DNA from: Candidatus Sphingobacterium stercoripullorum
GTDB lineage: Bacteria; Bacteroidota; Bacteroidia; Sphingobacteriales; Sphingobacteriaceae
DNA length: 11,390 nt
Assembly (NCBI GenBank): GCA_019114715.1
Contig: DXEZ01000014.1
Location: forward strand, 1 to 11,390
Direction of reading: 5' to 3'
Under the pieces are notes generated by a model that had not been told where the DNA came from, searched no databases, and saw only the letters and a list, made by a program, of their open reading frames with translations. Numbering within the stretch: the stretch's first letter is position 1; each line of letters starts with the position of its first letter. This document shows, piece after piece, positions 6,262-11,390 of the stretch. A program made the translations under genes and the position numbers.

Positions 6262-7272
6262 ATGCAGATCCAATCTATATTAAAGCAGATTTCAAATCGG
6301 CAGTTTAAGCCCATTTACCTCCTGTATGGCGAGGAGACTTACTTTATCGATCAAATCTCCAAAGCCCTAGAGCATACCGTGCTGACCGATGCGCAGAAAG
6401 GCTTCGATCAGTCCATACTTTATGGCAAGGAGACGGATCTGGCGACTGTTGTCAGCGTAGCTAAGCGCTACCCGATGATGAGCGATTATCAGCTGGTGAT
6501 TGTTAAAGAGGCGCAGCATTTAGATTGGAAGAGTGGATCCGCATTTTTAGAGAAGTACTTAAACGATCCCATGCTGAGTACGATTTTGGTCTTTGAGCAC
6601 CGCTATACCAAGTTTGAAAAGCGTAGGAAGGTCCACAAGCTGGCTGAGAAGATTGGCGTTGTCCTAGAGGCTAAGAAGCTCTATGACAATCAGCTGCCGG
6701 GATGGATAGGGAGCTACGTGCAGACAAAAGGGTGGACTATCGAGCCGCAGGCTACCATGCTTATTTCCGATCACCTGGGCGCGGACCTCTCCAAGGTGAC
6801 CAATGAGGTGGATAAGCTGCTGATGAATGTCCCCAAAGAAAAGATCATCTCTGCCATTGAAGTGGAGGCCAATATCGGTATTAGTAAGGACTTTAATGTC
6901 TTTGAGCTCAATAATGCCCTTAGCAATAAAAACTGGTCTAGGGCAGTTCAGATTGTAGATTACTTCTCAGAAAACCCGAGGAACCACCCCATAACAAGGA
7001 TCGTGGGGGGATTGTCCACTCATTTCACGAAAATACTCAAATACCACTACCTTCCAGATAAATCACAAGCCTCAGTAGCTAAAAACTTGGGCGTGCATCC
7101 GTTTTTTGTGAAAGACTACGTTACGGCGGCTAGGAATTACGGTAGGCCACAGCTTTTTCGGGTCATCCACGCACTGCAGGAAATGGACCTCAAGTCCAAA
7201 GGGGTAGAGGTTGGGGCGTACACTTCACCCAAGGATATTTATAGAGACTTTATCATCGATATCATGCGTTAA
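6262..7272 (+). CDS. holA: DNA polymerase III delta subunit (clamp-loader wrench)
   Basis: HolA is part of the clamp loader, with DnaX (tau/gamma) and delta prime; it opens the beta sliding clamp ring so it can be placed on DNA. The 336 residues fit the family (343 in Escherichia coli). The N-terminal domain carries the conserved FKPIYLLYGEETYFIDQI (residues 15-32) and continues with YQLVIVKEAQHLDW and LSTILVFEHRYTKFEKR. The central part has LPGWIGSYVQTKGWTIEPQA and LGADLSKVTNEVDKLL. The C-terminal collar domain follows (FNVFELNNALSNKNWSRAV, then ITRIVGGLSTHFTKILKY). No ATPase P-loop is present, as expected for delta. ATG 6262 is preceded closely by a -7-like box. It is divergent from the HsdR-N-like gene; no terminator is obvious before the next gene. 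Confidence 0.95.
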   Translation: MQIQSILKQISNRQFKPIYLLYGEETYFIDQISKALEHTVLTDAQKGFDQSILYGKETDLATVVSVAKRYPMMSDYQLVIVKEAQHLDWKSGSAFLEKYLNDPMLSTILVFEHRYTKFEKRRKVHKLAEKIGVVLEAKKLYDNQLPGWIGSYVQTKGWTIEPQATMLISDHLGADLSKVTNEVDKLLMNVPKEKIISAIEVEANIGISKDFNVFELNNALSNKNWSRAVQIVDYFSENPRNHPITRIVGGLSTHFTKILKYHYLPDKSQASVAKNLGVHPFFVKDYVTAARNYGRPQLFRVIHALQEMDLKSKGVEVGAYTSPKDIYRDFIIDIMR

Positions 7273-7341
7273 TGCGCCATAAAAGTGTCCAAAAATGAAG
7301 AAAAATGCTGAAAAGACGCATAAAGAGCGATATTTTTCAAA

Positions 7342-7399
7342 TAAATTTGGAGGTATGAATTTAAATATCATATATTTATCACAATTAATTATAAATTGT
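7342..7399 (+). promoter_or_regulatory. Candidate -7 box and leader dyad of the PUR-like gene
   Basis: TAAATTTG (7342-7349) matches TAnnTTTG without a clear -33 partner. Downstream, ACAATT and AATTGT (7381-7386 and 7394-7399) form a 6-bp AT-rich dyad around 7 nt, 25 bp before the ATG. Both are weak signals taken singly. Confidence 0.25.
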
Positions 7400-7424
7400 A
7401 TGTAAAACAAATACTTAGTTGGTA

Positions 7425-7772
7425 ATGGGAGATTTTGATAAAAAAGGGAGAGAAGAGGTGTACTCTCAGAGAGTAAGAGCGGGAAAACGTACTTATTTCT
7501 TTGACGTAAAAGCCACCCGATCTGATGATTACTATGTAACCATCACAGAGAGTAAGAGGAAGTTTGAGGATGGACAATTCATTAAACACAAGATTTTCTT
7601 GTACAAAGAAGATTTTGAGAAGTTCTCCGAAGGACTGCTTGATGTTATTGAATACATCAAAGAAAATCAAGAAGTAGTAGAGAAAAGGTATGAGCCTAAT
7701 CGTCATGGAGATGGCGATGGTCAATCCGAGGCAACTGAGAATATCTCCACGGACAACGACTTATCTTACTAA
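7425..7772 (+). CDS. PUR-alpha-like nucleic-acid-binding protein (DUF3276)
   Basis: The start ATG 7425 gives MGDFDKKGREEVYSQRVRAG, the typical beginning of the DUF3276 (PF11680) family; a TTG 6 bp upstream is in frame but unlikely. The 115 residues contain one PUR-type repeat: REEVYSQRVRAGKRTYFFDV, then DYYVTITESKRKFEDGQFIK and KIFLYKEDFEKFSEGLLDVI, followed by a polar, probably disordered tail. PUR proteins bind single-stranded DNA or RNA with a curved beta-sheet and commonly work as dimers; the cellular role of the bacterial members is poorly known. The gene is monocistronic: 152 bp separate it from holA and a strong terminator follows. A TAAATTTG at 7342-7349 could be its -7 box, which would leave a leader of about 70 nt containing an ACAATT...AATTGT dyad (7381-7399). 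Confidence 0.93.
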   Translation: MGDFDKKGREEVYSQRVRAGKRTYFFDVKATRSDDYYVTITESKRKFEDGQFIKHKIFLYKEDFEKFSEGLLDVIEYIKENQEVVEKRYEPNRHGDGDGQSEATENISTDNDLSY

Positions 7773-7793
7773 TAATTAAATTAGTTTTTATAG

Positions 7794-7822
7794 AGCCACT
7801 ACCCCAAACTAGTGGCTTTTTT
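7794..7822 (+). terminator. Rho-independent terminator after the PUR-like gene
   Basis: AGCCACTA, loop CCCCAAAC, and TAGTGGCT form a perfect 8-bp stem followed by five more T residues, 21 bp after the stop codon. It isolates the PUR-like gene from the peptidase gene at 7881. Confidence 0.93.
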
Positions 7823-7880
7823 CTATCTTTAACCGAAATTTATTCATGAACATTAGTTTTCATAACAGGACTTAGTAAGA

Positions 7881-9998
7881 ATGAAAAAGACTGGACTGGC
7901 CGTATTATCGGCACTTTTTATGTTTTCCTATGCGCCGGCACAAAAGAAGGAACTGGATTTAGCGCAAAGCTGGGGGCAAAAGCAATCCATTACCAAGCCC
8001 ATCAATCAGGTTATCGGCTGGAAGGATGCAGAGCATTATTTAGAAAGAGATGCACAAGACGGGAAGGTGTATGCCGTACATATAAAATCTCAAAAGCGCA
8101 AGGCCTATACGCCTGAGCCCAATAGAGATGTGCGGGTATTTACACGCGAAGGGGATATCTTTATTCGCTACGGAGATGGGAGTGAGCAGCAGCTGACCCA
8201 TTCGCCCGAGGAAAAGGAAGAGAACCCTACACTCTCACCCGATAATAAGCAGGTGGCATTCACCCTAAAGGGGGACCTCTACTCGCTGGATGTAGAGAGC
8301 AAAGAAACTGTTCGCTACACCCACGACGGTAGTGATGTGGTTTATAACGGATGGTCCTCTTGGGTGTACTACGAGGAAATATTAGGTAGACCTACCGAGT
8401 ACAAAGCTTTCTGGTGGTCGCCCGATAGCAAAAAGATTGCCTTTATGCGCTTTGATGATAGCCAGGTTCCTGTGTTCCCTATTTATGCGAGCAAGGGACA
8501 GCACGGATACCTAGAGCAAACACGCTACCCGAAGGCGGGCGATGAGAACCCGGAGGTACGCATCGGACTGGTGGAGCTCAAGGGCAGTGATATCGTTTGG
8601 GCAGATTTCAATGAAAAGGAAGATCAATATTTTGGGCAGCCTTACTGGGCCTACGATAGCGAGTCGATTATGATTCAATGGATGAATAGAGATCAGACCG
8701 ATCTGAAGTTCTATTATGTAGATCCTACCTCTGGCGCTAAGCAGGAGTTCTACCACGAGCACCAAGACACCTGGATTAACCTGGATCACAGCGAGCGTAT
8801 TACTTTTTTAGAAGACAATAAGCACTATATATTGAAGTCCGATAAAACGGGTTGGGCACATTATTACCTCTACAAGTTAGATGGAGAGCTAGTAAACCCA
8901 TTAACTAGCGGCGAGTGGCAGGTGGAGAAGATTCAGCATATCGATGAAAAAGGCAAGGTGTTATTTTTTACCGCAAGGAAAGAAAACTCCACGAGATTCG
9001 ATTTATACCGCGTGGACTTTTCGGGCAAAAATCTCAAGCGCCTAACTTTTGGAGATTACTACCACCAGGTATCGCCTTCACCCGATGGGAAGCATTTCAT
9101 TACCACTTATTCTAATGTGACCACCCCAACAAAAATTGCGCTAATTAATAGCAAAGGGAAGGTGCTAGCAGAAATTGCTGATAGCAAGTCTGAGGATTTT
9201 GATAACTACAACATCGGAAAAACCGAGCTTTTACGCATCGCCTCAGAGGACGGGCAGTATCAGCTGCCACTGGTGATCACTTACCCGGTGGACTTCGACC
9301 CGAATAAGGAGTACCCAGTGATTATGAGTATTTACGGCGGCCCGGATGCGGGAACGGTCTACGATAGGTGGTCCGGCACGGCCAATCAGTACTGGGCAAA
9401 AGAGGGTATCATTCAGGTAGCAGCCGACCACAGGGCCTCCGGGCACTTTGGCAAAAAGGGCGTATCGCTTATGCATAGAAACTTAGGGCACTGGGAGATG
9501 ATAGACTACCAGACGGTTGCTAAGTGGTTAAAAGATAAGCCGTTTGTGAAAAACGATAAGCTGCTGATTACAGGACATAGCTACGGCGGGTATATCACTT
9601 GTCTAGCGCTTACTAAATCCTCCGATTACTTCGATTACGGTATTGCTGGGGCGCCAGTAACGAGCTGGGAACTGTACGATACGCACTACACCGAGCGCTT
9701 TATGGATAGACCGCAGGACAACCCCGAGGGGTATAAGTCTGGTTCTGTACTTACTTACGTGGATAAGTACAAAGGGGGGCTTCGCTTGCTTCATGGAGAT
9801 TTAGACGATAACGTTCACCTGCAACAGACCACCCAATTAGTAGATGCATTAACCGATGGGGATATACCTTTTGAGCTTATGATTTACCCGGGGAGTAGAC
9901 ACGGTTTTGGTCCAAGTAAAAGAAAATACGACTTTAAGGAAAGGGCACGTTTTTATTACCAGTACTTACTGGAGAAACCTCTACCCGAGCACTTCTAA
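7881..9998 (+). CDS. Dipeptidyl-peptidase IV-like S9 family serine peptidase
   Basis: The 705-residue protein begins with a signal peptide (MKKTGLAVLSALFMFSYAPA, probable cleavage before Gln21), so it is exported, probably to the periplasm. Residues from about 90 to 450 form the DPP IV N-terminal beta-propeller, with repeated blade motifs such as PTLSPDNKQVAFTLKGDLY, WWSPDSKKIAFMRFDD and VSPSPDGKHFI. The substrate N-terminus-binding Glu pair is present in WVYYEEILGR (Glu165-Glu166), which favours true dipeptidyl-peptidase activity over oligopeptidase activity. The C-terminal alpha/beta-hydrolase domain has Ser567 in GHSYGG, the acid in LLHGDLDDNVH (Asp642 or 643) and His674 in SRHGFG, so the triad is complete. 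Length and order match DPP IV. Enzymes of this type release X-Pro or X-Ala dipeptides from extracellular peptides. Exact substrate preference cannot be read here. Confidence 0.95.
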   Translation: MKKTGLAVLSALFMFSYAPAQKKELDLAQSWGQKQSITKPINQVIGWKDAEHYLERDAQDGKVYAVHIKSQKRKAYTPEPNRDVRVFTREGDIFIRYGDGSEQQLTHSPEEKEENPTLSPDNKQVAFTLKGDLYSLDVESKETVRYTHDGSDVVYNGWSSWVYYEEILGRPTEYKAFWWSPDSKKIAFMRFDDSQVPVFPIYASKGQHGYLEQTRYPKAGDENPEVRIGLVELKGSDIVWADFNEKEDQYFGQPYWAYDSESIMIQWMNRDQTDLKFYYVDPTSGAKQEFYHEHQDTWINLDHSERITFLEDNKHYILKSDKTGWAHYYLYKLDGELVNPLTSGEWQVEKIQHIDEKGKVLFFTARKENSTRFDLYRVDFSGKNLKRLTFGDYYHQVSPSPDGKHFITTYSNVTTPTKIALINSKGKVLAEIADSKSEDFDNYNIGKTELLRIASEDGQYQLPLVITYPVDFDPNKEYPVIMSIYGGPDAGTVYDRWSGTANQYWAKEGIIQVAADHRASGHFGKKGVSLMHRNLGHWEMIDYQTVAKWLKDKPFVKNDKLLITGHSYGGYITCLALTKSSDYFDYGIAGAPVTSWELYDTHYTERFMDRPQDNPEGYKSGSVLTYVDKYKGGLRLLHGDLDDNVHLQQTTQLVDALTDGDIPFELMIYPGSRHGFGPSKRKYDFKERARFYYQYLLEKPLPEHF

Positions 9999-10021
9999 TA
10001 AATAACCTATTTATATAATTG

Positions 10022-10070
10022 TGGCATTAATTCAGCGCAAGTACTTAGTTATTTTGCTGAATTAATGCCA
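10022..10070. repeat. 15-bp perfect inverted repeat, possible bidirectional terminator or regulatory hairpin
   Basis: TGGCATTAATTCAGC (10022-10036) and GCTGAATTAATGCCA (10056-10070) are exact reverse complements around a 19-nt loop that itself contains the 8-bp palindrome AAGTACTT (10039-10046). The stem extends by a G.T and a T-A pair outwards. It lies 23 bp after the peptidase stop and 29 bp before the next start. No T-tract follows on the forward strand, so a standard terminator is not clear; mRNA 3'-end protection, attenuation or a protein site are alternatives. Confidence 0.75.
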
Positions 10071-10099
10071 TATTTGCATCAGGAAATAATTAAAAGCTG

Positions 10100-10879
10100 G
10101 TGAAAAAAAGTACGTTAGCTTTACGGATTGTTATAAAGAAATCGCTATTGCTCTACAGGCAGTATTACCTGCGCCTGGTGGCGCTGTGTTTGGGGATGCT
10201 GCTATTGCATACCTTTTCAGGTAAGCTGGCTCGGTACATGCAACATATGGGCCTATACGGGTGGAAGCTTTGGGCGGTGGGACTACTGTGTGTGATCCTA
10301 CTCCTAGTCTTGCAACTCTCGCTTGTTCGCGTGCTATTAAGGGCAATCGATCAAAAGGAGCACAGGAGCATAAAAGACTACCTTCCAGAGGCCCGTGAGC
10401 TGCTGTATTTCTTTTTATCGCTGCTTTTAGTCTTAGGATTTATGGCGGGCGTTATAGCTGCTGTTGCTGTGCTGTTCTGGCCGCTGGCCTATACAGATAT
10501 TCAGCTGGATATGCTAAGTAGCTTAAGCGTACTAATTGGTTTTTTACTGAGCTTTTTATTTCTAACAAGGGTGTGTTTTTATCCCTTTTTTATTATTGAG
10601 CAGGGGAGCGGTCCTATGGAGGCCCTTCGCTGGAGCTTTCGGGTAACTAAGGGAAACTTGGGTAAGTTGCTACTGATTGTTCTGTTTTTCGCAGGTGTTC
10701 ACCTCTTGCAGGTGTATGTTAACCTAATAGGGAGTCAGCTGCTTTGGGCAACCTTTAGCTTGGTAAACGTGATGTTTGTCGTTCCCTACGGATTGATATT
10801 ATTTACCGTTAGCTACCGGCAGATGATAGCTAAGCGGAATTTAAAGAAGGCCCCTGGTTTATTTATTAAAAATATTTAG
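10100..10879 (+). CDS. Polytopic inner-membrane protein of unknown function
   Basis: The 259-residue protein starts with GTG 10100 (MKKSTLALRIVIKKSLLLYR); the next in-frame ATG would remove the first membrane segment, so GTG is preferred. About six hydrophobic segments are visible: around residues 25-38, 56-80, 104-130, 140-165, 190-212 and 215-240, with positive residues at the N-terminus (KK, R, KK), before the third segment, and at the C-terminal tail (RQMIAKRNLKK). The segment CFYPFFIIEQGSGPMEALRW followed by SFRVTKGNLGKLL resembles a motif of DUF-type bacterial membrane proteins distantly related to the glycerophosphodiesterase membrane domain, where a short EA.r.S...tkG element precedes a helix; this is a weak recollection. 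No enzymatic motif was seen. Its stop is 5 nt before dxr, so the two are probably co-transcribed. Confidence 0.85.
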   Translation: MKKSTLALRIVIKKSLLLYRQYYLRLVALCLGMLLLHTFSGKLARYMQHMGLYGWKLWAVGLLCVILLLVLQLSLVRVLLRAIDQKEHRSIKDYLPEARELLYFFLSLLLVLGFMAGVIAAVAVLFWPLAYTDIQLDMLSSLSVLIGFLLSFLFLTRVCFYPFFIIEQGSGPMEALRWSFRVTKGNLGKLLLIVLFFAGVHLLQVYVNLIGSQLLWATFSLVNVMFVVPYGLILFTVSYRQMIAKRNLKKAPGLFIKNI

Positions 10880-10884
10880 GCAAG

Positions 10885-11390
10885 TTGATAGTTAAAAATA
10901 TAGCGATTTTAGGATCCACTGGAAGCATAGGTACGCAAGCTCTAGAGGTAATACGTAATTATAAAGAACTTTATTCGATCAGCGTGCTTACCGCTGGAAG
11001 CAATGCAGATTTACTGATTCAGCAGGCTCTTGAGTTTATGCCTAGCGATGTTGTTATTGCCAGAGAGAGCAAGTACAAGCAGGTGAAAGATGCGCTTAGT
11101 GGTCATGGGATAAATGTACATTGTGGGGAGAGCGCATTAGCTCAGGTGGTTAGCCTACCGGAAATAGACATGGTCCTTACCGCCATGGTCGGCTCTGCGG
11201 GGCTCATGCCAACGGTACAAGCTATATTAAATAAGAAAGACATTGCGCTAGCCAATAAAGAAACGCTGGTGGTCGCAGGGGAGCTTATCATGCAGCTCGC
11301 CGCAGAAAATAAGGTGAAGATCTTACCTGTAGACTCGGAGCACTCAGCAATTTATCAGTGTCTGGTTGGTGAGCGCCACCAGGAGCTAAG
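10885..11390 (+). CDS. dxr: 1-deoxy-D-xylulose-5-phosphate reductoisomerase (3' end outside window)
   Basis: Dxr converts 1-deoxy-D-xylulose 5-phosphate to 2-C-methyl-D-erythritol 4-phosphate with NADPH, the committed step of the MEP isoprenoid pathway. The visible 168 residues contain the NADPH-binding GSTGSIG (10-16), TAMVGSAGLMPTVQAI, LANKETLVVAGEL, and the metal-binding PVDSEHSAIYQCL with Asp150 and Glu152, numbered as in Escherichia coli. No ATG lies in front of the conserved N-terminus; TTG at 10885 gives MIVKNIAILGSTGSIG, the expected family start, and sits 5 nt after the stop of the membrane-protein gene. A TTG start and tight spacing suggest coupled or modest translation. The gene runs off the window; the rest of the catalytic domain and the C-terminal helices are not seen. 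Confidence 0.95.
   Translation, partial: MIVKNIAILGSTGSIGTQALEVIRNYKELYSISVLTAGSNADLLIQQALEFMPSDVVIARESKYKQVKDALSGHGINVHCGESALAQVVSLPEIDMVLTAMVGSAGLMPTVQAILNKKDIALANKETLVVAGELIMQLAAENKVKILPVDSEHSAIYQCLVGERHQEL

Noticed and set aside
7349..7405. A 16-codon leader peptide (MNLNIIYLSQLIINCM) after GGAGG.
   Set aside because: The GGAGG is only 1 nt before the ATG, too close for a ribosome binding site, and the GG belongs to the TAAATTTGG promoter-like box.
9243..9794. Reverse-strand open frames inside the peptidase gene.
   Set aside because: They are complements of the S9 catalytic domain, which has intact motifs on the forward strand.

Overview
The window looks like chromosomal DNA of a Bacteroidota bacterium, most likely Sphingobacteriaceae or a near relative. 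The evidence is a PUR-alpha-like DUF3276 protein, a DPP IV-type S9 peptidase with a signal peptide, a small HsdR-N-like protein divergent from holA, a ClpX with VGY in place of the IGF loop, and several promoter-like TAnnTTTG boxes of the Bacteroidota sigma factor type. The phylum is well supported; the family is inferred from recalled protein similarity and was not searched.

Left part (1-3331) reads as accessory DNA and is AT-richer than the rest. A small XRE/HTH regulator runs leftwards off the window edge. The gap to its right holds four direct repeats, each starting TTGGT, spaced 21, 20 and 20 bp. A rightward two-gene unit follows: a 373-residue protein of unknown family, then after 2 bp a 560-residue protein that I read as two consecutive nucleotidyltransferase-like + HEPN modules in one chain. 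The layout (divergent HTH gene, phased operator-like repeats, unknown gene, HEPN gene) resembles a regulated toxin-antitoxin or defence cassette, but this is inference. A 330-bp gap with small repeats and the clpX terminator follows.

Middle part (3662-7272) is housekeeping. clpP and clpX form a leftward operon encoding the ClpXP protease. Next is the small PD-(D/E)XK/HsdR-N-like gene, also leftward, then holA (DNA polymerase III delta subunit, clamp loader) running rightward from a shared, compact promoter region.

Right part (7425-11390) runs rightward: the PUR-like nucleic-acid-binding protein with a clean rho-independent terminator, a full-length dipeptidyl-peptidase-IV-like enzyme, a 15-bp perfect inverted repeat, a polytopic membrane protein with a GTG start, and the 5' part of dxr (MEP isoprenoid pathway) with a probable TTG start 5 nt after the membrane gene.

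The most unusual content is the XRE / repeat array / unknown gene / duplicated NTase-HEPN cassette at the left. Everything else is largely conserved core genome, with a few regulatory structures worth checking.
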